A stretch of 64,000 nt of DNA from CAWJKP01 sp963843465 (GTDB lineage Bacteria > Planctomycetota > Planctomycetia > Pirellulales > Thermoguttaceae): NCBI GenBank assembly GCA_963843465.1, contig CAWJKP010000009.1, forward strand, positions 509,984 to 573,983. Direction: 5' to 3'. Made by a program: the position numbers and the translations under genes. Shown piece by piece: positions 1 to 7,471 of this stretch. Positions within the stretch are counted from its first letter, which is position 1. The number at the start of each line of letters is the position of its first letter. The notes beneath the pieces were generated by a model. The model was not told the origin of the DNA, ran no database searches, and worked only from the letters and a program-made list of their open reading frames with translations.

Positions 1-83
1 ATCCTCACGCCTTCCTGCCCACGCCGCCTTGGCCTAGCGATACCGATCAATTCGGCGTCTATTACGTCCGCGGACCCTGGTAG
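1..83 (+). CDS. C-terminal end of an unknown protein (5' truncated by window)
   Basis: The frame starting at base 3 is open from the window edge and ends at TAG 81-83. It encodes about 26 residues rich in Pro and aromatic residues (ending VYYVRGPW). Codon choice has the G/C-rich third positions of the neighbouring genes, which is why I regard it as the tail of a real gene. No family can be recognised from so short a piece. Confidence 0.5.
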   Translation, partial: PHAFLPTPPWPSDTDQFGVYYVRGPW

Positions 84-143
84 GGGCCAGCGCGAATCTC
101 TGATGAGTTTTGACGAACAAAACCAGCAATACCCTGAGGTGGC

Positions 144-262
144 CCCGATAGCTAACTATCGGGAGGAACCCAAAGGCACAAGAGGCATCGGCACACGCCT
201 CTCGCGGCTGCGCCGGGCTTTGTCCCGTTCCGCTGGACCCGGAACGCCACGGAGGGCGTTCC
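144..262. repeat. Intergenic hairpins after the first gene
   Basis: Three short perfect dyads lie here. CCCGATAG pairs with CTATCGGG (144-151/156-163, 4-base loop), CGTTCC pairs with GGAACG (226-231/241-246), and GGAACGCC pairs with GGCGTTCC (241-248/255-262). They follow the stop at 83 and sit before the convergent gene at 286-537, so they may act in termination. There is no T-run, so an intergenic palindromic repeat is equally likely. Confidence 0.4.
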
Positions 263-285
263 CTACAGGGCGTTGGGGCGGGTAG

Positions 286-537
286 CTACCGCGCGAGAAT
301 TACATAGCTCGCGATGGTGGTTCGCACCTTCCAGCCCTGCTTGGCAAGGCGGTTAAGGCCCAACTCAAGTTGTGGGCCGGCATTATAAGGGGCTTGAAAA
401 ACCTTGTACTCCTCGTTCGCCCCCGTCGCGTCTCCTCGGGCCGTCTTGGAACCACTGTCGCATGACAGAAAGAGCGCAGTCGCAGCGATTAGGAAAGCGC
501 CAGCAAACCAGCAGAGGGACTTCTCGAACCTTGCCAT
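286..537 (-). CDS. Small DUF4177-like lipoprotein
   Basis: An 83-residue protein with a lipoprotein signal: MARFEKS, a hydrophobic stretch (residues 8-25) and a lipobox ending LFLSC, with Cys 26 as the expected lipidated residue. The mature part is short. Its C-terminus (LNRLAKQGWKVRTTIASYVILAR region) resembles the end of small DUF4177-type proteins, which typically close with a GW motif and a short beta strand. It would be anchored to a membrane facing the periplasm or outside. The function is unknown. The DUF4177 link rests on motif resemblance only. Confidence 0.7.
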   Translation of the reverse strand: MARFEKSLCWFAGAFLIAATALFLSCDSGSKTARGDATGANEEYKVFQAPYNAGPQLELGLNRLAKQGWKVRTTIASYVILAR

Positions 538-646
538 GTCAGACTCCTCGGGAATAAGCCCGTGACTAGAGATACAATTGGCCTAGACATTGGAGGACAG
601 TTCCTCCTTTGCCTGCCATTATACTGCACGCGGGCGAGACTAATAG

Positions 647-813
647 GGGTATTCCGGGTTTTGGGTGGACAGTATTTCATGCCTAACGGGGGGCTGCGCC
701 CAGACCCCGGGATTTTCTGAGGTATTGCAGGGCAAATGAATGGGGGTAGGAAGAGAACCGTCATGGCGGCCGTCTCGACTGTCCTTACGCCCCACCCAAA
801 TCCCGGAAGAGCC
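647..813. mobile_element. 167-bp MITE derived from the ISL3 element at 25.6-27.1 kb
   Basis: The segment is bounded by identical 8-bp direct repeats ACTAATAG (639-646 and 814-821), the target duplication size known for ISL3-family elements. Its ends are imperfect inverted repeats: GGGTATTCCGGGTTTTGGG on the left, and GGCTCTTCCGGGATTTGGG read inward from the right. The right end matches the left end of the insertion sequence at 25571 almost base for base. The other end plus about 110 bp of interior match the noncoding end of that element around 26990-27109. It has no coding capacity, so it is a deletion derivative that would need transposase in trans. Confidence 0.85.
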
Positions 814-818
814 ACTAA

Positions 819-880
819 TAGTAACCCGAAGCGTTAGCGAGGGATGTAACGTGTTACCTCGCTTACGCTTCGGGTTACTA
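819..880. repeat. Planctomycete-type inverted repeat (TRSVSEG/NPKRKRG)
   Basis: Arms of about 24 bp at 819-843 and 856-880 are complementary apart from one position, around a 12-base loop. The arm reads TAGTAACCCGAAGCGTTAGC and continues GAGG. Spurious translations of this repeat give the peptides TRSVSEG and NPKRKRG, which I associate with intergenic repeats in planctomycete genomes. The MITE target duplication overlaps its left edge, so the MITE probably inserted beside this hairpin. Confidence 0.7.
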
Positions 881-1032
881 TGCCCGCGGCGGAAACGTCT
901 CATTTTCGTCCGCGTGCAGTATATATACCTCCCGCATGACCTATCAAGTCCCTCGTTATCATGCTGCTGCGCGGTTCGCGGGTCTTGGACGCGAAAACCA
1001 TTGGTGTTGGGCCATCATGTGGGCGCTGGTAG

Positions 1033-1097
1033 CTATGGCAGTACCCGCTTGTTCGGCTCGCCGACCGTCTCTCGCACGTAGCGGGGCACCGCGGGCG
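1033..1097 (-). pseudogene. Duplicated 3' fragment of epmB
   Basis: Read on the minus strand this encodes AVPRYVRETVGEPNKRVLP followed by TAG. The intact EpmB at 2308-3321 ends AVPRYVRETVGEPNKRVLA followed by TAG. Thirty-two bases (1046-1077) are identical to 2321-2352. No upstream part of epmB is present, so this is a gene scrap. It lies 1.3 kb downstream of the intact gene in the same orientation with the XRE gene between them, as expected after a tandem duplication and deletion. Confidence 0.7.
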
Positions 1098-1130
1098 GTG
1101 GAATCACGCAGAAACTGATTTTCCAATGGG

Positions 1131-1502
1131 TCACCTCCCGTCAACCGCACCTGACAAGACTTTGACGAACTCTTCCAGCAGTTCCTTTTCAGCCGCGGAA
1201 AGCCTTGCCGAAGGTTCAGACCTTGCAGCGAATCGGATTGCCGCTTCAGTAAGGCTGTCGTCCCGTGGCTGAGCAAGCCCAGCCAGAACCATGAGCTTTA
1301 GCGCCGGCAGCCCCAAAACATCAGCCAGTTGATGTACGGTCCGCGGATCGGGAACGGCCCTCGGGTCACGTTCGATCTCAACTAGTTCAGCCAAGTCAAC
1401 GTCGGCCTGTCGCGCCAATGTCTCCGGGGTGAGCCGACGCTCTCGACGGGCGTACTCGATCAACTGGCCGAAAATTCGGGGAGGCTGTCGCAGGGGCGAC
1501 AT
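1131..1502 (-). CDS. XRE-family helix-turn-helix regulator
   Basis: A 123-residue protein if started at ATG 1502; a GTG 45 bases upstream (1547) is possible, but the added residues look unstructured. Residues 8-65 form a Cro/C1-type HTH: FGQLIEYARRERRLTPETLA, then a turn, then LVEIERDPRAVPDPRTVHQLADVLGLP. The C-terminal half is helical (AAEKELLEEFVKVLSG) and may support dimerisation or partner contact. It stands alone, flanked by noncoding DNA and the epmB scrap. XRE proteins of this kind often pair with a toxin or metallopeptidase, but no such partner is visible. The target is unknown. Confidence 0.75.
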   Translation of the reverse strand: MSPLRQPPRIFGQLIEYARRERRLTPETLARQADVDLAELVEIERDPRAVPDPRTVHQLADVLGLPALKLMVLAGLAQPRDDSLTEAAIRFAARSEPSARLSAAEKELLEEFVKVLSGAVDGR

Positions 1503-2307
1503 GGGTCCCTGCTCCACCGATCGAGCGACCCACCCTCCCGCCGACACAACCCCTTGGTTCTCGCGCTCCGCGAGCTTCTCAAGCCATAGTCATGGACACC
1601 TCCGTCTCGAACGCCCGCTGGGGTACTCAAACCAGGCCACGCCCGCCTTCGATGGCGAACCATGCCGCTAGCCATTTTCATAGATGAGTCCATCCATCGT
1701 AGATTCCAAGGAGCCGATCCAAGAGTAATCGAATCAGGGCTTTCCGCGGTCCGGCGGAGCCAAGTATCGGGCGAGCCACTGGCCGCGTCGGAACAACGGC
1801 CGGTCCTCGCGGTCGGGCTTCCAGGATCGTCGTTGATCGCTGGGCATCCCGCTCAAGGGCCAAGGTGGCCTTACCAACTGCTCGCCTTGGATCTTTGATA
1901 AGTCAATTCGTGCGGCATCAAGCCCTCAAGCTCCTTGTCTTTTCCGCATCATCTTCACCGTTTTCCCTCGGCTGTCATATCGAAAAGTCCGCCGGTTGAC
2001 GGATGACCGCTGTCTTGCTCACTCTGCCGGATGCGGGGACCTTTCGGCGTCCGTAGCCGCGGGACTTTGGGTCGTCTGATCATATGCTTCCTGTAGTGAA
2101 TATTATCAACAGATCAATATGCACTGTCACACGATAAATAGCATTTTATGGTCATACGTTCTCCTTGCCTTGCAGTGCCCGTTTGGCCGGCACTATCTCC
2201 ACTGCTCCTTAATTTTGCATTAACACCCTCCGTTATGCGCATCTACGCCAATCCAACCACGGCCATACTTGCCTACCCTCCCCCATAATGGCAGGATTGA
2301 CATAATC
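1503..2307. other. 805-bp stretch with no confident gene
   Basis: Short open frames exist on both strands but none has convincing composition, a start with a ribosome binding site, or a recognisable motif. The part around 2080-2160 is noticeably AT-rich compared with its surroundings and could carry regulatory sites. On the minus strand near 1700-1850 one frame reads like protein (a tract containing LFRRGQWLARYLAPPDRG) but is broken on both sides, so an old gene remnant is possible. Confidence 0.4.
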
Positions 2308-3321
2308 CTACGCCAGCACGCGCTTGTTCGGCTCGCCGACCGTCTCTCGCACATAGCGGGGGACGGCGTAACCGGGCAACCTCGCCCGCAGTGCGGCCAG
2401 CAACTCGATCCCCGTCGCCTCCGGGACGTAGAAATGGGCCGCGCCGGCGACCCGGTCCAGTTGGTGCAAGTAATAGGGCACGACCCGCAAGTCCGCCAGT
2501 CGCTCGAACAATTCGGCCAGGACCTCCACCCGGTCGTTGACGCCCCGTAGCAGGACCGATTGACTGAGGACCGGGATCCCCGCATCAACCAACCGGCCGA
2601 GGGCCGCGGCTACCGCTGCGTCGATCTCGGCCGCGTGGTTCACGTGGACTACCATCCAGGCCGCCAGCCGGCCGCGGAGGCAGGCCAACAGGCCCTCCGT
2701 CACCCGCTGAGGAATGACAATCGGCAGCCGCGTGTGGACGCGAAGGCGGCTGATGTTGGGTAGTTCCGCCAGCCGATCCACAAGCCGCTGGAGTTCGGTA
2801 TCGGCCAGGGTCAGCGGGTCCCCTCCGCTGAGGATCACCTCGCGGACGGATGAGTCGGCAGCGATCCGGGCCAAGGCCGCGGCCGGATCCTGGTAAGGGA
2901 AGTAGCGGCGAAAGCAGAAGCGGCAATGGACGGCGCAGGCCCCAGTGGTTACCATGAGGACTCGACCGGCATACTTGGCCAGAAGTCCCGGCCCTTGCAA
3001 CGCCTCGGTTTCCGCCAGCGGATCCTCGCTGAAACCCGGCGTTTCGACGAGTTCTTCCCCCGTTGGAAGGACCTGGAGGAGCAAAGGGTCCGCCAAGTCG
3101 CCAGGACGGATCCGCGCAACATAGGGCCGCGGCACCAGGAGACGGAACTGGCTCGACGCACGATCCCCCCCGGTGGAAGACGGCAGCGGAAGCCGCAGGA
3201 GATGAGTGAGCTCAGCCAGGTCCGTAACTCCGTCCGCCAGTGCCGCTTGCCAGTCGGTATAGGGGGGGCAGAAGGGTTGTGCTGGCGGGGCATCGGCGGG
3301 CAAGTTCACGGCGATCGTCAT
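2308..3321 (-). CDS. epmB: EF-P lysine 2,3-aminomutase-type radical SAM enzyme (EpmB)
   Basis: A 337-residue radical SAM protein of the lysine 2,3-aminomutase family. The cluster motif CAVHCRFC (Cys 129, 133, 136) is the CxxxCxxC that binds [4Fe-4S] and cleaves SAM. LSGGDPL follows it, and the PYYLHQLD motif is typical of this family. In EF-P modification EpmB converts alpha-lysine to (R)-beta-lysine, which EpmA attaches to EF-P. The short length, without the C-terminal extension of catabolic aminomutases, and the placement next to efp and epmA fit EpmB. I chose ATG 3321; the frame stays open to 3450 but the extra residues look noncoding. It is divergent from efp, with 157 bp between the starts. 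Confidence 0.92.
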   Translation of the reverse strand: MTIAVNLPADAPPAQPFCPPYTDWQAALADGVTDLAELTHLLRLPLPSSTGGDRASSQFRLLVPRPYVARIRPGDLADPLLLQVLPTGEELVETPGFSEDPLAETEALQGPGLLAKYAGRVLMVTTGACAVHCRFCFRRYFPYQDPAAALARIAADSSVREVILSGGDPLTLADTELQRLVDRLAELPNISRLRVHTRLPIVIPQRVTEGLLACLRGRLAAWMVVHVNHAAEIDAAVAAALGRLVDAGIPVLSQSVLLRGVNDRVEVLAELFERLADLRVVPYYLHQLDRVAGAAHFYVPEATGIELLAALRARLPGYAVPRYVRETVGEPNKRVLA

Positions 3322-3478
3322 TTTTTCGTAGGACCAATAGAGCCATCCGCCGGTGAAAATGGCCCGCAGACCGGCAAAAAAACCGCCCGGACCCTCTCGG
3401 CAAAGTGCCGCGAAGTTTGTAATTATATGGAACGTAGTACAACATTCCACTCGCGAACCCCGTGCAGGAACTTGATCG

Positions 3479-4047
3479 GTGGCCTCCTACAACACCAGCG
3501 ACTTCCGTAAGGGACTCAAAGTCCAGATCGACGGCGATCCCTACCTGATGATCGAGTGCAATTTCGTCAAGCCGGGCAAGGGGCAGGCATCTACAAGTGC
3601 AAGCTGCGGCACCTGATCCGCGGCACGGTCCTGGACCGCACTTACAAGAGCGGCGATTCTCTTGATGCGGCCGACATCGAGGAGATTCAAGGCCAGTTTC
3701 TCTACCGGCAAGCCGACCATTTCGTTTTCATGGACAACGTGAGCTACGAACAGTACGAGTTGTCCGCCGAAACGGTCGACGACGCCTGGAAGTGGCTCAA
3801 GGAAGGGACGGTCTGTGCGATCCTGCTGTTCAACAACAACCCCATCGGCATCACCGCGCCCAACCACGTGATCCTCAAGGTCGAGTACACGGAGCCGGCC
3901 GTCCGCGGCAACACGGCCACCAACGTCACCAAGACGGCCAAGCTGGAGACCGGCGCTGAGATCACCGTGCCGAACTTCGTCGAGACCGGCGAAGTGCTGA
4001 AGATCGACACCCGCACGGGGGAGTATATCGAGCGGGTCAAGGGGTAA
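3479..4047 (+). CDS. efp: Elongation factor P, with an apparent 1-base frameshift
   Basis: Translation from GTG 3479 gives VASYNTSDFRKGLKVQIDGD and continues to FVKPGKGQA, matching the EF-P N-terminal KOW domain. Lys 34 in PGKGQ is the expected beta-lysylation site. The frame then breaks: a base is missing around 3586-3590. The next frame carries IYKCKLRHLIRGTVLDRT and the remaining domains, ending GEYIERVKG at TAA 4045-4047. With one base restored the protein is about 189 residues, the normal EF-P length. Downstream codons show no decay, which favours a sequencing error or very recent mutation. EF-P rescues ribosomes stalled at polyproline. It is divergent from epmB and upstream of epmA. Confidence 0.88.
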
Positions 4048-4145
4048 GCGGGGGTCGGGGGCCGGGGGTCGGGGGGCGGGCGGACGGGGGGCGGCGGACG
4101 GGGGGCGGTGGACGGGGGCCGGTGGACGGGGGCCGGGAGCCGGGG
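4046..4145. repeat. G-rich minisatellite after efp
   Basis: Imperfect units of the type GGGGGTCGGGGGCCG and GGACGGGGGGCGGT run for about 100 bp directly from the efp stop. Multiple runs of four to six G could fold as G-quadruplexes on the plus strand. A C-rich array of complementary units lies before epmA (4598-4690), so the gene between is framed by the same repeat in opposite orientation. Confidence 0.7.
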
Positions 4146-4269
4146 CTTATACTGCGTGCGGCCGGGAACAAACAAGGCGCGAAGCGCAAATGGGGCCATA
4201 ACTTGGACCCTCGCTTTACGTTTCGTGCCTGGTGTTCGGCGGCTCGTTTCAAACCGTGAGCGGTATAGG

Positions 4270-4509
4270 ATGACGTTGGGTCATAGGGCATTTATGAAAG
4301 ACAGGGCGAAGCTGAATCTGAAGGATTACCCCAGGGTGAAACACGTTGAGTTCCCGGAGTTGATCCATGTTACCTTCGCCGTGTGTACGAAGAGGTGCGG
4401 AGTCCGAGAGTTTATCGTGGACGGTAGTACCCAAAGGTGTCAGACGTGCGGCGAGTTGATGTTCAGAACGGAAACCGCAGAATACAGATTAGTCAGAAAA
4501 CCGGCCTGA
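4270..4509 (+). CDS. Small zinc-ribbon-like protein
   Basis: A 79-residue protein from ATG 4270 (ATG 4294 is an alternative). It holds two cysteine pairs, CTKRC and CQTC, about 20 residues apart, consistent with a small zinc ribbon. The tail (LMFRTETAEYRLVRKPA) is basic. The preceding part of the same frame crosses the G-rich minisatellite and is unlikely to be coding. It lies between efp and epmA on the same strand, but a shared transcript is uncertain because of the repeats on both sides. Function is unknown. Confidence 0.6.
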   Translation: MTLGHRAFMKDRAKLNLKDYPRVKHVEFPELIHVTFAVCTKRCGVREFIVDGSTQRCQTCGELMFRTETAEYRLVRKPA

Positions 4510-4597
4510 CCCAACAATGCCCGTTCGCGGGGCCGCTGGGCGGTCACCAGCGGCGACGGACAGGCCGCTCCCACACAGGACTGACAAACACTCAAGA

Positions 4598-4690
4598 CCC
4601 CTTCCCGGCACCCGACCCCCGACCCCCATCCCCCGGCACCCGACCCCCGACCCCCGACCCCCGTTGCCCGACCCCCGGCCCATGCCCCCC
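4598..4690. repeat. C-rich minisatellite before epmA
   Basis: Units CCCGACC and CCCGGCA repeat through this stretch and run into the first codons of epmA (4682). It is the reverse complement in character of the 4046-4145 array. Upstream in-frame translation gives only Pro/Arg/Thr repeats, so the epmA start was set at ATG 4682 where family similarity begins. Confidence 0.65.
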
Positions 4691-5674
4691 GACTTCCGCC
4701 CCACGGCCAGTCTCGACAACCTGCGGCTCCGCGCGGAATTGTTGCGGCGGGTCCGCTCCTTCTTCGAGGCAGACGGATTCCTCGAAGTCGAGACGCCGTT
4801 GTTGTCGGCCGATACGGTGGTCGACCGCCATCTCGATCCGATCGCCGTACCGCTTGCGGCGACGCTCGCCGGGCCCGGCGACCGGATCGCCGGGCGGGCG
4901 ACCTGGTGGCTTCAGACCTCGCCCGAGTTCGCTATGAAGCGGCTGCTGGCCGCGGGCGCCCGGGCGATCTACCAGGTGAGCCGGGCCTTCCGCAGCGATG
5001 AGCGAGGCCCGCTGCACAACCCCGAGTTCACCCTGGTCGAGTGGTACCGGGTGAACGAAACGATGGCCCAGGGCATGGAGCGGCTCAGCCGGCTGGCCGA
5101 GGTGCTCCTGGCCCGAGGGCCAGCCGAAAAGATCAGCTACGCCCAGGCTTTCCTCGAGCACCTCGGCCTGGACCCGCACCGCTCCGACGGCCGGTCGCTG
5201 GGCCAGTCCGCCAAGGCGGCGGGGATCGAGGCTCCCGCGAGCCTGGCGATCGACGACCGCGACGGCTGGCTCGACCTGATGTTGGTCGAGCGGGTCCAGC
5301 CGCATCTCGGTCGGGGCCGGCCGGTGATCCTCTACGACTACCCGGCCAGCCAGGCGGCGTTGGCTTGCGTCCGCCAAGAGAGTCCGCCGGTGGCCGAGCG
5401 GTTCGAGCTCTACGCCGAGGGCATTGAGTTGGCCAACGGTTACCACGAGTTACGGGACCCGGCCGTATTGCGTCAGCGGAACGCGGCGAACAACCGGCTG
5501 CGGAACATGGATGGCAAGCCGTCGTTGCCGGAGGAGAGCCGGCTGCTGGCCGCCATGGAATGCGGCCTGCCCGACTCCACCGGCGTGGCCCTCGGCCTGG
5601 ACCGCATAGTGATGTTGGCGGCCGGCGCGAAGTGCCTGGACGAGGTGATCGCCTTCCCGTTCGAGCGGGCGTAA
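4682..5674 (+). CDS. epmA: EF-P--(R)-beta-lysine ligase (EpmA/GenX/PoxA)
   Basis: A 330-residue class II lysyl-tRNA synthetase paralogue lacking the anticodon-binding domain. Motif 2 region: YQVSRAFRSDERGPLHNPEF and the following TLVEWYR. Motif 3: GVALGLDRIVML. FFEADGFLEVETPLL near the N-terminus is motif 1. GYHELRDP matches the EpmA signature. The enzyme activates (R)-beta-lysine as an adenylate and ligates it to the conserved lysine of EF-P. With epmB and efp within 2.4 kb the complete modification set is present. Start ATG 4682 gives a length typical of the family; the frame upstream is low-complexity repeat. Confidence 0.93.
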   Translation: MPPDFRPTASLDNLRLRAELLRRVRSFFEADGFLEVETPLLSADTVVDRHLDPIAVPLAATLAGPGDRIAGRATWWLQTSPEFAMKRLLAAGARAIYQVSRAFRSDERGPLHNPEFTLVEWYRVNETMAQGMERLSRLAEVLLARGPAEKISYAQAFLEHLGLDPHRSDGRSLGQSAKAAGIEAPASLAIDDRDGWLDLMLVERVQPHLGRGRPVILYDYPASQAALACVRQESPPVAERFELYAEGIELANGYHELRDPAVLRQRNAANNRLRNMDGKPSLPEESRLLAAMECGLPDSTGVALGLDRIVMLAAGAKCLDEVIAFPFERA

Positions 5675-5694
5675 AAAAAGCGAAAAAACTGACA

Positions 5695-5722
5695 TTGACC
5701 CTTGCGATGGGACTTCTATAAT
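5695..5722 (+). promoter_or_regulatory. Near-consensus sigma-70-type promoter
   Basis: TTGACC (5695-5700) and TATAAT (5717-5722) are separated by 16 bp. The -10 is perfect and the -35 matches five of six. It lies 159 bp upstream of the Ser/Gly/Tyr-repeat lipoprotein gene and directly after epmA, and would give that gene a long leader. Transcription start was not determined. Confidence 0.65.
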
Positions 5723-5880
5723 CCCCGGCCGTTAGCGTGGCGGGAGGCGCAATCGCAGTCCTTCCGCCGGCTCAAGGCCGACTATAAAGTCCTCAAGGAA
5801 GAGGACACGCACCTCACGTGACATGGAGGTCGATCGCCTCGTGCGCCCCCCTCTCGTCCATTTCAAAGGACACCCTAGTC

Positions 5881-7470
5881 ATGCGATTCCCTTTTGCCTG
5901 GTGTGCATTCCTCGGGTTGATGGTTGTCGGCCTGGGCTGCAAGAGCAGTGGCAGCAGCGCGCCGAGCTGGTCTCCGTTCGGCTCGACCGCCAAGTCCGAT
6001 CCTGACAAGAAGCCGTCACAAACGGCCGATCCCATGCAGGGCAAGTCGCCTGCCGCAGGCTACGCCTCAGCCACCTCCGGCGGCTCGTCATTGCCTGGTG
6101 GCTCGACCGGCTCCGGCAATGCCTACCCGGGCGCCACGGCCAGCTACAATAGCTCCAACAGTTACTCAGGCTCGGGCGCCTCGACGGGCAGTTACGGGTC
6201 GAGCCCATCGGGTACGCCGCAACAGGGCCGCTACGACGTCGGCGGCTCCTACGGCGCCAGCACGCGCAGCGGCTCCTCCCTCGGCTCGTCCTACGGCTCC
6301 AGCGGCTCCGACCTGCGGACCGCCAGTGCCAGTGCCAGCCCCAGCGGCACCAGCGGCGGGTACGGCTCGTCGTCAAGCACCCCAGGCTACGCGACCGGAA
6401 CCACCCCCGGCTATTCCAACACCACCGGCTCCTCCGCCAACGGCTTTGGCGGCGGATACGGCAACAGCGCTACGCCAGCCAACGGGTCCTACGGCGGAAG
6501 CTCCACGCCTGCCGCCGGCTCGTCCTACAACGGGGCCACGGGCCGTTCGTCCTACGGGTCCGGCGCAGGGACCGGCAGCTCCTACGGCACGGGGACCGGC
6601 AGCTCCTACGGTGCAGGGACCGGCAGCTCCTACGGCGCAGGGACCGGCAGCTCCTACGGCGCAGGGACCGGCAACTCCTACGGCGCAGGGACCGGCAGCT
6701 CCTACGGCGCTGGACGGAGCTCGGTCGGTACGGGAACCGGCGGTTCCTACGGTACCGGCAGTGGAAGCTCTTACGGCGCCAGTTCGGGCAGCTCGTATAA
6801 CGCCGGCTCGAGTAGCTCCTACGGCACTAGTTCCGGCGGCACGTCCTCCACTCAGGGCGGCTACGGCGGATCGGGCCTCTCCAGTGGCTCCAGTGGATCG
6901 TCGTTCGGGTCGGGCGGCTACGCAACCCCGGGCTCGGCTGGCTCCAGTTCCTCGCCGAGCGCATCGACTTGGCCTTCGACCCCGGGCAGCGCTCGTGCAG
7001 GATCGACCGGCTCGACCACGGGCTCGAACGCCTACAGCACACCGGGCGCCTGGTCTAACCAGACACCCGCCAGTGGTTACCAGGCGCCGACGGGCGGCTA
7101 CCAGACACCGGGCAGTTCCGCTCTCCCTAGCACTTCCAGCACGCCGGGCAGTTCCGCTCTCCCGAGCGCTTCCAGCACACCGGGATCGTCCAGCCTGCCG
7201 AGCTATTCCAGCCCCTGGGGCGGATCCGGCTACGGCAGTTCCGGCGGTTATTCGCCATCCAGGGCAGCGGCCAGTGGGTCGGCCGGGTACGGCACGCCGG
7301 CCTCCAGCGCCGGATACAGCACTCCGGCGTCCAGCGCCGGCTATGCCACGCCAGGTAGCGGCACCAGTACGCTGCCATCGAGTTCCTCGCCCGGCTCTCG
7401 GTCGTCGGCTGCTCCCGACGTCAACGTGACGCCCGCCAGCTATCCGCCATCGGGTTTCGGCTCCGGCTGA
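5881..7470 (+). CDS. Ser/Gly/Tyr-repeat lipoprotein
   Basis: A 529-residue protein starting MRFPFAWCAFLGLMVVGLGC. The hydrophobic stretch and lipobox VGLGC mark a lipoprotein with Cys 20 as the lipidated residue. The rest is low complexity. A block at about 6540-6720 repeats SSYGAGTG roughly eight times, followed by Ser/Thr/Pro repeats of the type STPGSSALPS and ASSAGYATP. There is no catalytic motif. Such Tyr/Ser/Gly-rich chains are likely disordered or fibrous and could serve in adhesion or a surface layer (inference). It follows epmA but has its own strong promoter. It converges with the glutaminase-like gene one base downstream of its stop, with no room for a separate terminator. Confidence 0.85.
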   Translation: MRFPFAWCAFLGLMVVGLGCKSSGSSAPSWSPFGSTAKSDPDKKPSQTADPMQGKSPAAGYASATSGGSSLPGGSTGSGNAYPGATASYNSSNSYSGSGASTGSYGSSPSGTPQQGRYDVGGSYGASTRSGSSLGSSYGSSGSDLRTASASASPSGTSGGYGSSSSTPGYATGTTPGYSNTTGSSANGFGGGYGNSATPANGSYGGSSTPAAGSSYNGATGRSSYGSGAGTGSSYGTGTGSSYGAGTGSSYGAGTGSSYGAGTGNSYGAGTGSSYGAGRSSVGTGTGGSYGTGSGSSYGASSGSSYNAGSSSSYGTSSGGTSSTQGGYGGSGLSSGSSGSSFGSGGYATPGSAGSSSSPSASTWPSTPGSARAGSTGSTTGSNAYSTPGAWSNQTPASGYQAPTGGYQTPGSSALPSTSSTPGSSALPSASSTPGSSSLPSYSSPWGGSGYGSSGGYSPSRAAASGSAGYGTPASSAGYSTPASSAGYATPGSGTSTLPSSSSPGSRSSAAPDVNVTPASYPPSGFGSG

Positions 7471-7471
7471 G

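Noticed and set aside
103..285. 60-residue open frame on the plus strand
   Set aside because: It runs through hairpin repeats, has no ribosome binding site and its Arg/Gly/Pro-rich translation looks like a repeat product.
740..1081. 113-residue frame containing TRSVSEG
   Set aside because: The frame crosses the MITE and the inverted repeat at 819-880; TRSVSEG is the known signature of translated repeat DNA.
5735..5820. Open, protein-like stretch (REAQSQSFRRLKADYKVLKE)
   Set aside because: It lies in the leader between promoter and lipoprotein gene, has no start codon and begins inside the -10 region.
5924..7429. 501-residue Ala/Pro/Arg-rich frame over the lipoprotein gene
   Set aside because: Shadow of the Ser/Gly/Tyr repeat in another frame; the lipoprotein frame has the signal peptide and lipobox.
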